In this document: positions 54,501 through 63,329 of the stretch, one piece after another
Numbering within the stretch: position 1 is the first letter of the stretch
Layout of the letters: every line of letters starts with the position of its first letter
NCBI GenBank assembly: GCA_022449545.1
Contig: JAKUPN010000001.1
Span: forward strand, 309,843 to 373,842
Direction of reading: 5' to 3'
Origin: Alphaproteobacteria bacterium
Lineage (GTDB): Bacteria; Pseudomonadota; Alphaproteobacteria; UBA6615
DNA length: 64,000 bases
Position numbers and translations under genes: made by a program
Notes under the pieces: model-generated
What the model saw: the letters and a program-made list of their open reading frames with translations, nothing else
Databases searched by the model: none
What the model was told of the DNA's origin: nothing

Positions 54501-55040
54501 ATCAATAAAAGACCAGTAGATATTGCCCCCCCTAAACAATCGGGGCCCAGGGTAAATACAGATATCGACAATGCCGAGGTGCGGTTAATTGACGAAAACG
54601 GCGAGCAAGTTGGAATAGTTTCCATCGACCTTGCTATAGAAAGAGCTTACAATGTTAACCTTGATCTTGTTGAGGTGTCGCCACATGCAACCCCTCCTGT
54701 TTGTAAAATAATAGATTTTGGAAAACTTAAGTACGAAGATCAGAAGAAAGCTAATGTAGCGAGAAAGAGACAAAAAACTATTGACGTTAAAGAAATAAAA
54801 TTGCGGCCCAATATTGATACTCATGACTATGATGTAAAAATGCGAAGTGCACGTAGGTTTATTGATGACGGAGATAAAGTTAAAGTTACTCTGCGCTTTC
54901 GAGGACGTGAAATGGCTCATCAGGAGTTAGGAGCCCAGGTATTACAAAGGGTAAGAACCGAGCTAGAAACAATAGCTAAAGTAGAGCAGATGCCAAAGTT
55001 TGAGGGAAGGCAACTCACTATGGTTATGGCCCCTCGCTAA
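54501..55040 (+). CDS. infC: Translation initiation factor IF-3 (starts at ATC)
   Basis: IF3 checks start-codon pairing and keeps subunits apart. The frame is open back to a TAG at 54498-54500, and the codon right after it is ATC at 54501, 8 nt from AGGGAG (54487-54492). This gives 179 residues, close to E. coli IF3 (180), starting (M)NKRPVDIAPPKQSGPRVNTD. The conserved KIIDFGKLKYEDQKK and RFRGREMAHQELG follow. A GTG at 54579 would delete most of the N-terminal conserved strand. Rare AUU/AUC starts let IF3 repress its own synthesis, so the same autoregulation is likely. Confidence 0.93.
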   Translation: MNKRPVDIAPPKQSGPRVNTDIDNAEVRLIDENGEQVGIVSIDLAIERAYNVNLDLVEVSPHATPPVCKIIDFGKLKYEDQKKANVARKRQKTIDVKEIKLRPNIDTHDYDVKMRSARRFIDDGDKVKVTLRFRGREMAHQELGAQVLQRVRTELETIAKVEQMPKFEGRQLTMVMAPR

Positions 55041-55062
55041 AATACACAAACGCGGGCCAGTT

Positions 55063-55854
55063 TTATAATCTTCCAGGTGGACGTGAATGTTCACCGCCGT
55101 CTGCCATTATAACGGTTCCTGAAAGCCAAGATGCTTTAGGGCTGGCTAAAAAAGCAGTGAGCCAAGCGATTTCTTCAACGGATCCCGCACGATCACCAGG
55201 AAGACCCTTTAGGGTTTCACGCCATCTTGAATCATCGCTCCAATTCATATCTGCTGTGGTTTTAGCCTGAGCAACCAGTCGATCTGTCTCTATTGGTCCA
55301 GGGTTGATACCAACAATTCGAACACCATAGTCTATACTTTCAGAACCTAATGCGCGCGTCATTGCCATTAATGCTGCGTTGCCCATCCCACCAGCTATGT
55401 AAGAGGATCTTGGCCTCTCTCCTGCCGTCCCAATAATGTTGACTATCACACCGGCACTGTTTTCTCTCATTTGAGCGTACAAAGCTCTTACAAGGCCGAG
55501 ATAGCCAAAAACTTTTAAATCCCAAGCTTGTTTTATCTTATCATTGTCAAGGCGCTCCAAATCACCAGCCGGAATAGCGCCAGCATTATTTACTAAAATA
55601 TCAATGTTTCCAGAAGCCTTGACCAAACTACTTATGCCTTTTTCTGTTGACAAATCAACTGGGTGGACAATCACTTCAACGTCCTCAGTCGATATTATTT
55701 CATTACGAAGGGACATCAAATCTGCTTCAGTTCGAGAAGCAATATGCAAGTCACAACCCTCCGCCGCTAATAGCTTGGCAACTGCTCTGCCAATTCCTTT
55801 AGAAGCCCCTGTAACCAAAGCAGTTTTACTATTTATTTCTAGATCCATAATCAT
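55063..55854 (-). CDS. Short-chain dehydrogenase/reductase with atypical active site
   Basis: This 263-residue classical-length SDR has the cofactor motif TGASKGIGRAVAKLL and the structural NNAG. The active-site stretch reads RSSYIAGGMGNAALMAMTRAL: the catalytic Tyr is present, but the Lys four residues later (YxxxK) is Gly. A subgroup of SDRs with YIAGxxGNAAL at this position exists, so this is probably a family trait and not decay. Two start codons (MIM-) are close together. It is antisense between infC and rpmI, interrupting an otherwise conserved infC-rpmI-rplT order. Confidence 0.85.
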   Translation of the reverse strand: MIMDLEINSKTALVTGASKGIGRAVAKLLAAEGCDLHIASRTEADLMSLRNEIISTEDVEVIVHPVDLSTEKGISSLVKASGNIDILVNNAGAIPAGDLERLDNDKIKQAWDLKVFGYLGLVRALYAQMRENSAGVIVNIIGTAGERPRSSYIAGGMGNAALMAMTRALGSESIDYGVRIVGINPGPIETDRLVAQAKTTADMNWSDDSRWRETLKGLPGDRAGSVEEIAWLTAFLASPKASWLSGTVIMADGGEHSRPPGRL

Positions 55855-55934
55855 TTCCTTCAGTTGGAATATATCTTTTGATACTTTTTGTTAACAAATT
55901 AGCATAAATTTAGTGTTTACTAGTCTATACTAAC

Positions 55935-55940
55935 TATAAT
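55935..55940 (+). promoter_or_regulatory. Probable -10 element for rpmI-rplT
   Basis: A perfect TATAAT lies 138 nt upstream of rpmI, in a 223-nt gap after the divergent SDR gene. It sits inside an imperfect inverted repeat (GTCTAT...ATAGAC) that could serve as an operator. The -35 region is weak. Between it and rpmI a hairpin GAGCT-TGCGTTT-AGCTC (about 55951-55967) may belong to the leader; L20 autoregulation is known in other bacteria but is not demonstrated here. Confidence 0.4.
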
Positions 55941-56077
55941 AGACCACTAGAGCTTGCGTTTAGCTCAAGAGAAAGTTATAAACCGCGCGCCAATAAACTG
56001 ATGGTACGGCAAGGAGTAGAAAAACTCTGGGCATGCCTAACCGTTAAATATACACCTCATAAACAAGCGAGGATGAA

Positions 56078-56287
56078 ATGCCCAAGATGAAGACTAAATC
56101 GTCGACGAAAAAGCGATTTCGACTATCTGCCTCTGGAAAAATTCGCTTTAAGCCATCAGGTATGCGGCATGGAATGAGCAAACGTTCTCAGTCCATGAAA
56201 CGAAAAGCAAGAAAAGTTGGTGTTATGTCTGACTCAGATAGCCGTATAATTATGCCAACAATGCCATATGCTAAAAAGAGGAGTTGA
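56078..56287 (+). CDS. rpmI: 50S ribosomal protein L35
   Basis: This 69-residue basic protein starts MPKMKTKSSTKKRFRLSASGKIRF, the diagnostic L35 sequence (read as two adjoining pieces). The SD GCGAGGATG-like stretch (GAGGA) lies 6 nt upstream. It is followed after 3 nt by rplT, as in almost all bacteria. Confidence 0.97.
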   Translation: MPKMKTKSSTKKRFRLSASGKIRFKPSGMRHGMSKRSQSMKRKARKVGVMSDSDSRIIMPTMPYAKKRS

Positions 56288-56290
56288 TAG

Positions 56291-56656
56291 ATGTCTAGAG
56301 CAACCAGCTCCGTACACCGGCACGCAAAACGTAAAAAAGTTCTCAAACTAGCCAAGGGTTACAGGGGACGTAATTCAAGTAATTATAGAATTGCAAAAGA
56401 ACGAGTTGAAAAAGGGCTACAATACGCATATCGTGATCGTAAAGTTAAAAAGCGCAATTTCCGAGCACTGTGGATCCAAAGGATCAATGCAGGTGCCCGT
56501 CAACATGGTTTAACTTACTCTCAGTTCATGAATGGGATAAAACAAGCAGGAGTAGGCCTCGATCGGAAAATTTTAGCAGACCTTGCTGTTAGAGAACCAG
56601 AAGCGTTTAAAGCTATAGTTGATCAAGCTCAGGATGCTCTTAATTCATCTGCTTAA
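56291..56656 (+). CDS. rplT: 50S ribosomal protein L20
   Basis: This 121-residue rRNA-binding protein of the 50S core has [39 protein letters not shown] and [18 protein letters not shown]. Two-domain structure and length are standard. The spacing to rpmI (3 nt) and the SD within the rpmI end (AGAGGAG) imply coupling. pheS begins 30 nt downstream. Confidence 0.97.
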   Translation: MSRATSSVHRHAKRKKVLKLAKGYRGRNSSNYRIAKERVEKGLQYAYRDRKVKKRNFRALWIQRINAGARQHGLTYSQFMNGIKQAGVGLDRKILADLAVREPEAFKAIVDQAQDALNSSA

Positions 56657-56686
56657 CCTGACCTTCAAGTAAATACGGACCCTAGA

Positions 56687-57775
56687 ATGACGCCCTCAGA
56701 CTTAAAGGAACTAGAGTCAACGCTTCTCAATAAAGTGAAAAGTTCTGATAGTCTTAGAAACTTAGATAACATCAGAGTTTCAATTTTAGGACGTAAAGGC
56801 GAAATTACCGAGTATATGAAATCTCTTAGTGCTTTAGGTAATGACGAAAGAAAAAAAGCCGGACAAAATCTGAATTCGTTAAAATCATCTATAATCGAGG
56901 CTATTTCTGTTCGACAAAATGAATTGGAAGCCGAAGAGCTGGAAGGAAGGCTCTTAAAAGAAAAGAGCGATGTTACCCTGCCAATACGTCCCAAAACTAA
57001 AGGAAGTATTCATCCTGTAAGCCAAGCTATGGAAGAATGTGTTGCTATTTTTGGTCAGATGGGATTTTCTGTTGCTGAAGGCCCTGATATTGAAGATGAT
57101 TTTCATAACTTTACCGCCCTCAACATCCCTCCAGAACATCCTGCTAGGCAAATGCACGATACCTTTTATCTTCCCGAGAGTGATGAAGGTGAAAAATTAG
57201 TTTTGCGCACCCATACATCTCCTGTCCAAATCCGTACCATGGAAAATTCAAGCCCTCCAATCCGGATTATAGCCCCCGGTCGAACATATAGAAGTGACTC
57301 AGACTCAACACATACGCCCATGTTCCATCAGATAGAGGCACTGGTGATAGATGAAGAAACTCATATGGGGCACCTTAAAGGCTGTATTATAGACTTCTGT
57401 CGGGCTTTTTTTGGAATTCCAGACTTACCAGTACGATTCCGACCAAGCCACTTTCCTTTCACAGAACCATCTATGGAGGTTGATATTGGTTGCTCTAGAG
57501 AAAACGATGAACTCAAGATAGGAAATTTTGGTGATGGAGCAAACAACTGGCTAGAAATTATGGGTTCCGGAATGGTACACCCAAAAGTACTGGAATTCGG
57601 AGGTATAAATCCACAAGAATATCAAGGATTCGCATTTGGTTTAGGTATAGATAGAATCGCAATGCTGAAGTATGGGATACCTGATCTGCGAACCTTCTTT
57701 GATGCAGATCTCAGATGGCTATCACATTATGGTTTTGATCCGCTTTCAATCCCATCTATGATTCGTGGGCTTTAA
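56687..57775 (+). CDS. pheS: Phenylalanyl-tRNA synthetase alpha subunit
   Basis: The catalytic subunit of PheRS, 362 residues. The coiled-coil N-terminal region (about 1-90, LKELESTLLNKVKSSDSLRN) precedes the class II core with HPARQMHDTFYLP (motif-1 vicinity), RTHTSPVQIRTM (motif 2) and GFAFGLGIDRIAMLKYGIPD (motif 3). It begins 30 nt after rplT and is followed by pheT after 9 nt. A full-length, ordinary gene. Confidence 0.97.
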   Translation: MTPSDLKELESTLLNKVKSSDSLRNLDNIRVSILGRKGEITEYMKSLSALGNDERKKAGQNLNSLKSSIIEAISVRQNELEAEELEGRLLKEKSDVTLPIRPKTKGSIHPVSQAMEECVAIFGQMGFSVAEGPDIEDDFHNFTALNIPPEHPARQMHDTFYLPESDEGEKLVLRTHTSPVQIRTMENSSPPIRIIAPGRTYRSDSDSTHTPMFHQIEALVIDEETHMGHLKGCIIDFCRAFFGIPDLPVRFRPSHFPFTEPSMEVDIGCSRENDELKIGNFGDGANNWLEIMGSGMVHPKVLEFGGINPQEYQGFAFGLGIDRIAMLKYGIPDLRTFFDADLRWLSHYGFDPLSIPSMIRGL

Positions 57776-57784
57776 AGGTTAAAA

Positions 57785-60178
57785 ATGAAATTTACGCTTA
57801 GTTGGTTAGAAGAACACCTAGATACCAAGAAGGACCTCAATGAAATTGTTGAGACCTTAATCAAAATTGGTCTCGAGGTAGATAAAGTAGATAACCCAGG
57901 CTCGGACCTATCTGATTTCAAAGTTGCCCGGGTTATTAAAGCTGAGAAGCATCCTAATGCCGATCGACTGAAAGTCTGTAAAGTTGATACTGGGCAAGAG
58001 GAGGTGGAGGTCGTCTGTGGAGCACCAAATGCACGTGAAGGCATGCTGGGTATTTTTGCTCCAGTCGGTAGTTACATTCCTGGTCTTCAATTAAAACTTA
58101 AGAAAACAAAAATCCGTGGTGTTCAGTCAAATGGAATGCTCGTATCTGAAAAGGAAATGGGGCTCTCGGATGAGCATGATGGTATAATTGAGGTTTCTTC
58201 TGACACTCAGTTAGGTACTCCAATAGCGAGAGTTTTAGGGATTGATGACCCTGTTATTGACATTGAGTTAACTCCCAATCGCCCGGATTGCACTGGAGTT
58301 AGAGGTATTGCTAGAGACCTTGCAGCTGCTGGCCTCGGAGAATTAAAACCCCTTAGCAACTCAGAACCATTAAAAGGTAGCTACGAAAGCCCCCTAGCCT
58401 GGGAAATAGCTGATGACGGAAACGCTTGTAATTACGTGGTTGGCCGTCATTTTAAAGGTCTTAGAAACGGTCCTAGCCCTGGCTGGCTACAAAATCGTTT
58501 AAAAGCTATTGGCCTAAGGCCTATTTCTGCGCTGGTTGATATAACCAACTATGTTGCTATAGATGTGGGTCGCCCGCTACACGTGTTTGACGCCAGTAAA
58601 CTTAAAAGTAAAAAGCTGACTATGCGAAAGGCAGAAAATAAAGAAAGCTTTTACTCTCTAATAGATAAAGAGTTTGAACTTGATACAGAAAAAACGGTTA
58701 TTGCTGACGGAGGCAAAGTCGAAGCCCTTGCAGGAGTTATGGGCGGTATGGACTCTAGTTGCCTACCTGACACTACAGAGGTTTTTCTTGAGGTTGCTCT
58801 ATTTGACCCAATTCAAGTTGCAACGACTGGCCGATCCCTCCAAATTGAGTCGGATGCGCGTTATCGTTTTGAAAGAGGCGTTGATCCCGAATCTGCCAAT
58901 TGGGGTGCCGAAATGGCAGCTCGAATGATATTAGATTTCTGTGGTGGTGAAACGAGCAATATTGTTAAAGCCGGCAACCTTCCAAAAAATGAACTAAATA
59001 TCGCTTTGGATCCTGAACGAGTAATGACATTAGGAGGGATCAACGTTTCCCTAGATAAACAAAAATCAACACTCCAAGACCTGGGCTTTCTTGTTAACGG
59101 AAGTAAAATTATAAATGTTTCTCCTCCCTCTTGGCGTCCAGATGTGCATGGGGAAGCAGACCTTGTTGAAGAAATTACACGCATTATTGGATTTGATAAT
59201 ATACCCCCGATTTCATTAAAACGCGACGAAGCTTTACCGCAACCAGCATTAAGTAGATCACAAAGAAAAGAGTATAAAGTTAGACGGGCTCTCGCGGCAC
59301 AAGGGCTTCAAGAAGCAATCACGTGGTCATTTATGGCCTCTAAAAACGCCGATTTGTTCGGGGGATCACCAGACATGTTACATCTGGTCAATCCAATTAG
59401 CTCTGACCTAGATGTGCTTCGTCCATCTATTTTACCAAATCTAATTATAGCTGCTATCCGAAATACTGACCGAGGATTTAACGATCTGGCTTTATTTGAG
59501 CTAGGACCAGCCTATACAGATAATAACCCCGAAGGGCAGCTATTAGTTGCTACTGGGGTTAGGCAAGGCGATATGTCTCCACGACACTGGTCATCTCAGT
59601 CTAGGGCAGTTGATGCAATAGACGCCAAATCGGATGCACTCGCGGCACTAGAAGCAACCGGCATGTCTATAAAAAGCTTAAAAACTATAAACGAAGTTCC
59701 CTCATACTATCACCCAGGTAGGTCGGCAGGCCTGTCACTAGGAAAAAACACCTTAGCCTGGTTTGGTGAATTACATCCTGCCGTTTTAAGTAAATTAGGC
59801 GCTAAAGGATCTATGGTTGGATTCGAGGTCTTTCTTAATAATATACCAGAGGGCAAAGAAGGAAAATCCAGAAGGTCATCGATTAATTTATCACCTTTCC
59901 AACCCGTCAATCGCGACTTTGCATTTATTGTTGATGATGATGTTTACGCATCACATGTTTTAGATGCTGTGGTTAGCGCTGTGCCAAATTTAATCACCAA
60001 CGTAAAATTATTTGATGTTTATAGTGGAAAAGGAGTTGAATCGGGAAAAAAATCTTTAGCTGTAGAAGTAAAATTACAGTCTAAAAACTCAACTCTGACC
60101 GAAGAAGAAATTGATCAAGTTTCACAACTGATTGTTTCCACTGTATTCGATAAAACAGGCGGCACTCTGAGACAATAA
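57785..60178 (+). CDS. pheT: Phenylalanyl-tRNA synthetase beta subunit
   Basis: The tRNA-binding/editing subunit, 797 residues. Domains: EMAP-II-like tRNA_bind (about 40-150, KAEKHPNADRLKVCKVDTG), B3/4 editing domain (about 210-380, with LVDITNYVAIDVGRPLHVFD), B5 domain (about 400-475), and a C-terminal ferredoxin-fold anticodon domain (PVNRDFAFIVDDDV). The start has a weak SD (AAGG) 6 nt upstream. It ends the rpmI-rplT-pheST run; a very A+T-rich 292-nt gap with DnaA boxes follows. Confidence 0.97.
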   Translation: MKFTLSWLEEHLDTKKDLNEIVETLIKIGLEVDKVDNPGSDLSDFKVARVIKAEKHPNADRLKVCKVDTGQEEVEVVCGAPNAREGMLGIFAPVGSYIPGLQLKLKKTKIRGVQSNGMLVSEKEMGLSDEHDGIIEVSSDTQLGTPIARVLGIDDPVIDIELTPNRPDCTGVRGIARDLAAAGLGELKPLSNSEPLKGSYESPLAWEIADDGNACNYVVGRHFKGLRNGPSPGWLQNRLKAIGLRPISALVDITNYVAIDVGRPLHVFDASKLKSKKLTMRKAENKESFYSLIDKEFELDTEKTVIADGGKVEALAGVMGGMDSSCLPDTTEVFLEVALFDPIQVATTGRSLQIESDARYRFERGVDPESANWGAEMAARMILDFCGGETSNIVKAGNLPKNELNIALDPERVMTLGGINVSLDKQKSTLQDLGFLVNGSKIINVSPPSWRPDVHGEADLVEEITRIIGFDNIPPISLKRDEALPQPALSRSQRKEYKVRRALAAQGLQEAITWSFMASKNADLFGGSPDMLHLVNPISSDLDVLRPSILPNLIIAAIRNTDRGFNDLALFELGPAYTDNNPEGQLLVATGVRQGDMSPRHWSSQSRAVDAIDAKSDALAALEATGMSIKSLKTINEVPSYYHPGRSAGLSLGKNTLAWFGELHPAVLSKLGAKGSMVGFEVFLNNIPEGKEGKSRRSSINLSPFQPVNRDFAFIVDDDVYASHVLDAVVSAVPNLITNVKLFDVYSGKGVESGKKSLAVEVKLQSKNSTLTEEEIDQVSQLIVSTVFDKTGGTLRQ

Positions 60179-60470
60179 AGTTATCCATAGATATTAATTA
60201 TCTGATTATTAATTACATTAATAATTTATGAAATTTTTAATCTATGTAATATAACTGGGATATAATTTTTAAAAAACCTTAATGATATGGCAACTAATTG
60301 TTTTTAAAAGATAATATCAACTAATTATTTAAATAAGTTTATGAATAATATACTACATATTAGAAAACACATAACCACTCAAAATATTTAAGAAAATAAA
60401 ACTTTAGTTATCCACAAGGTTATAAATGATTGATCAACATATATTTATAAAGATTAACTTCTAAATCCAA
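60179..60470. other. Very A+T-rich intergenic region with two DnaA-box-like sites
   Basis: This gap between pheT and lepA is far more A+T-rich than the rest of the window. It holds a perfect DnaA box, TTATCCACA, at 60408-60416 and a near match, TTATCCATA, at 60181-60189, both on the plus strand near opposite ends, separated by low-G+C, easily melted DNA. Several TTAA-type words are present but none in a clean TTAA-N7-TTAA CtrA arrangement. It also must hold the lepA promoter. A role as replication origin or DnaA titration/regulation site is possible and unproven. Confidence 0.4.
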
Positions 60471-62273
60471 ATGACTGATCTATCACATATTCGAAATTTT
60501 GCAATTATCGCTCATATAGATCATGGAAAGTCAACTCTGGCCGATAGGCTCATCCAACATTGTGGTGGGCTTAGCGAACGAGAGATGAGTGAACAAGTAC
60601 TCGATTCAATGGAACTGGAAAAAGAGCGCGGAATAACTATAAAAGCTCAAACAGTCTGTCTAACTTATAAATCAAGATTAGGACAAACCTATGAACTTAA
60701 CCTTATGGACACACCCGGACACGTCGACTTCTCTTACGAGGTTTCAAGATCTCTTGCAGCATGTGAAGGCTCTCTTTTAATTGTCGATGCTAGCCAAGGA
60801 GTGGAGGCTCAGACGCTGGCTAATGCATATCTTGCAATAGACGCTAACCATGAAATCATACCTGTACTCAATAAAATCGATTTACCCGCTTCGGAACCTC
60901 AGAAAGTTCGTGAACAAATAGAAGAGGTAATTGGACTAGATGCAAACAACGCAATTGAAGTTTCAGCCAAGTCCGGCCTGGGAATAGAGGATGTCTTAGA
61001 AAGCCTAATCAATAACCTTCCTTCACCAGAGGGCGATAAAGACAACCTATTGCAAGCATTACTAATTGATAGCTGGTATGATTCGTATCTTGGCGTTGTA
61101 GCCCTCGTAAGAGTTAAAAATGGACGGATAGTTAAGGGTCAAAAGATCCGAATGATGGCTGCAGGAAAATCGTATCAAATTGATCGTGTGGGAGTTTTTA
61201 CTCCTGCTCGGACAGAAAAAAGCGAGTTAGGTCCTGGAGAAATAGGGTTTGTAACGGCCTCTATAAGAGCTGTTGCGGACTGCCAAGTTGGAGACACTAT
61301 AACTGATGATAAAAGGCCTGTGGACACAGCGTTGGCAGGGTTCAAACCTTCCGTACCCGTCGTATTCTGTTCTGTTTTTCCCTCAGATGCTGCTGAATAC
61401 GAGGATCTTAGAGACAGTTTAGAAAAACTTCATTTGAATGATGCTAGCTTCCATTTTGAAGCAGAAAGTAGCGCTGCTTTGGGGTTGGGATTTCGATGCG
61501 GGTTCCTTGGGCTTTTACATATGGAAATTGTTCAACAAAGGCTTCAGAGGGAGTTCAATTTAGAACTAGTCGCCACTGCACCATCAGTCGTTTATAGTGT
61601 TCACTTAACAGATAAGAGTCAGATAGACCTACACAACCCATCTGACTTTCCTGATGTCACAAGGATTAAAGAAATTGAAGAACCGTGGATTAAGGCAAAT
61701 ATAATTGTCCCAGACGACTATTTAGGAGCCGTATTGCAACTCTGCACTGATAGACGCGGAGAACAAATCGATTTAACATATGTTGGTAATCGCGCAATGG
61801 CTGTCTATCGCCTGCCTTTGAATGAAGTAGTTTTTGATTTTTACGATCGCCTAAAATCTATAAGCCGCGGCTATGCAAGTTTCGATTATGAAATTGAAAG
61901 TTATCGACCGAGTGATTTAGTCAAGGTAGATTTATTAATAAATGGTGATCCAGTAGATGCACTTTCAATGATAGTTCACCGTTCTCAATCAGAAACCAGG
62001 GGCCGCGCATTATGCACGCGGTTAAAAGAGTTAATTCCTCGGCAGCTTTTTAAAGTAGCTCTTCAGGCAGCAATTGGAGGTAAAATAATAGCCCGCGAAA
62101 CAGTTGGGGCTATGAGAAAGGATGTTACCTCTAAGTGTTATGGAGGCGATATTACTAGAAAAAGGAAACTTCTGGAAAAACAGAAAGCAGGCAAAAAGAA
62201 AATGCGCCAATATGGTAATGTCGAAATTCCTCAAACTGCGTTCATTGAGGCCTTAAGAATGGATGACAATTAG
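60471..62273 (+). CDS. lepA: Elongation factor 4 (LepA)
   Basis: LepA is a GTPase that back-translocates or remodels stalled ribosomes. The 600-residue protein has the G-motifs [35 protein letters not shown] and SAKSG, the EF-G-like domains II and III, and the LepA-specific C-terminal domain with [16 protein letters not shown]. The start codon ATG lies after a long A+T-rich leader with no strong SD. Length and sequence are canonical. Confidence 0.98.
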   Translation: MTDLSHIRNFAIIAHIDHGKSTLADRLIQHCGGLSEREMSEQVLDSMELEKERGITIKAQTVCLTYKSRLGQTYELNLMDTPGHVDFSYEVSRSLAACEGSLLIVDASQGVEAQTLANAYLAIDANHEIIPVLNKIDLPASEPQKVREQIEEVIGLDANNAIEVSAKSGLGIEDVLESLINNLPSPEGDKDNLLQALLIDSWYDSYLGVVALVRVKNGRIVKGQKIRMMAAGKSYQIDRVGVFTPARTEKSELGPGEIGFVTASIRAVADCQVGDTITDDKRPVDTALAGFKPSVPVVFCSVFPSDAAEYEDLRDSLEKLHLNDASFHFEAESSAALGLGFRCGFLGLLHMEIVQQRLQREFNLELVATAPSVVYSVHLTDKSQIDLHNPSDFPDVTRIKEIEEPWIKANIIVPDDYLGAVLQLCTDRRGEQIDLTYVGNRAMAVYRLPLNEVVFDFYDRLKSISRGYASFDYEIESYRPSDLVKVDLLINGDPVDALSMIVHRSQSETRGRALCTRLKELIPRQLFKVALQAAIGGKIIARETVGAMRKDVTSKCYGGDITRKRKLLEKQKAGKKKMRQYGNVEIPQTAFIEALRMDDN

Positions 62274-62325
62274 CCAATTTTGTCGAATGTTTCTCTCCTT
62301 ATATTAAACCTCTAACTCAATCAAA

Positions 62326-62625
62326 TTATTTTTGTTTCCTTGAAAAAAGGAGAACACTAAGTCCGGTTGCGGCGAATAATAAAAAAGCTGGTAGGGTCAA
62401 TATAGATGAAATAATAGGGTGCCAAAGCCATGATCCTATTAAGGGGATGTAACGTGATATGAAAGATTCAGAAATTATCAAACTACTTTTATTAATCTGA
62501 AACCAAATTTCGCCTAAAGAAATAAAAATAAACTCTGATTCCAAAACATTAAATAGATCAACTATAAAAATAAAACTTCCTGTCAAGACTAGGGTCGCAC
62601 CAATCATACGGGTTAGTTTTATCAT
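62326..62625 (-). CDS. Small membrane protein of unknown function
   Basis: This 99-residue hydrophobic protein has an N-terminal helix (about 8-27, MIGATLVLTGSFIFIVDLF), a middle segment with FISLGEIWFQINKSSL, and a C-terminal helix (about 71-94, IISSILTLPAFLLFAATGLS) ending in a basic RKQK tail. Proteins of this size with the SLGELWF-like middle are common in alphaproteobacteria, but I know no function. It converges with lepA and stands alone. Confidence 0.7.
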   Translation of the reverse strand: MIKLTRMIGATLVLTGSFIFIVDLFNVLESEFIFISLGEIWFQINKSSLIISESFISRYIPLIGSWLWHPIISSILTLPAFLLFAATGLSVLLFSRKQK

Positions 62626-62793
62626 CTCTAGTATTTCTTATTAAAAGATGTTCTTAGGAACTGCTCAAGAATTGAGCCTAACAAATGACTTATGGTCAAT
62701 CTTCGCTGTTGCAATCTCTTCATCGCTGATTATTATCTTTTTACAAATTGCACTTTAACTATTATCAGTCTAAATGCATTGCAACTTCGACTA

Positions 62794-62883
62794 GGAGGGG
62801 TGGCCGAGTGGCTGAAGGCGCACGCTTGGAAAGCGTGTATACAGGCAACTGTATCGTGGGTTCGAATCCCACTCCCTCCGCCA
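62794..62883 (+). tRNA. tRNA-Ser(GGA)
   Basis: The 90-nt type II tRNA has acceptor GGAGGGG pairing with TCCCTCC, D-arm GGCCGAGTGGCTGAAGGC, anticodon stem-loop CACGC-TTGGAAA-GCGTG with anticodon GGA, a long variable arm (TATACAGGCAACTGTA region) and T-arm GGGTTCGAATCCC. Discriminator G and encoded CCA are present, as expected for serine. It reads UCC/UCU codons. Confidence 0.97.
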
Positions 62884-62928
62884 TAAAGAATTAATAATTT
62901 TAGGCTCCATCCGATATTGTGTAAATTA

Positions 62929-63252
62929 TTAAGCACGTGGCCCAAATAAAATAACTCCTGCTCCGAGAAAACAAATAACCGAGCCAATAAAATCCCAGCG
63001 GTCAGGCATATTTTGTTCTATGATCCAAAGCCAAAATAAAGAGGCAGAAATATATACACCGCCATACGCAGCGAAAGCTCGTCCAGCAAAATCACTATCA
63101 ATTTTAGTTAGAAGCAGAGCAAATATTACTAAGCTAAATACGCCGGGAAAAATCCACCATATTGGTTTACCTAGTTTAAGCCAGGCCCAAAACGCGAAGC
63201 ACCCTGCGACTTCTGCAAAAGCAGCTCCGATATAAATTGCTATGGATGCCAC
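62929..63252 (-). CDS. YnfA-family (UPF0060) membrane protein
   Basis: This 107-residue protein has four hydrophobic helices and the family segments [19 protein letters not shown] and [19 protein letters not shown]. YnfA resembles small multidrug resistance transporters in size and topology, but its substrate is not settled. It lies downstream of tRNA-Ser on the opposite strand and next to the CocE-type hydrolase. Confidence 0.9.
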   Translation of the reverse strand: MASIAIYIGAAFAEVAGCFAFWAWLKLGKPIWWIFPGVFSLVIFALLLTKIDSDFAGRAFAAYGGVYISASLFWLWIIEQNMPDRWDFIGSVICFLGAGVILFGPRA

Positions 63253-63329
63253 GTTATACTCATTCTAGTTTTGTTCTAATATATTAATTTATTTTAAGAG
63301 TAACCTTATTACCTGGTCTAATTATAAAA

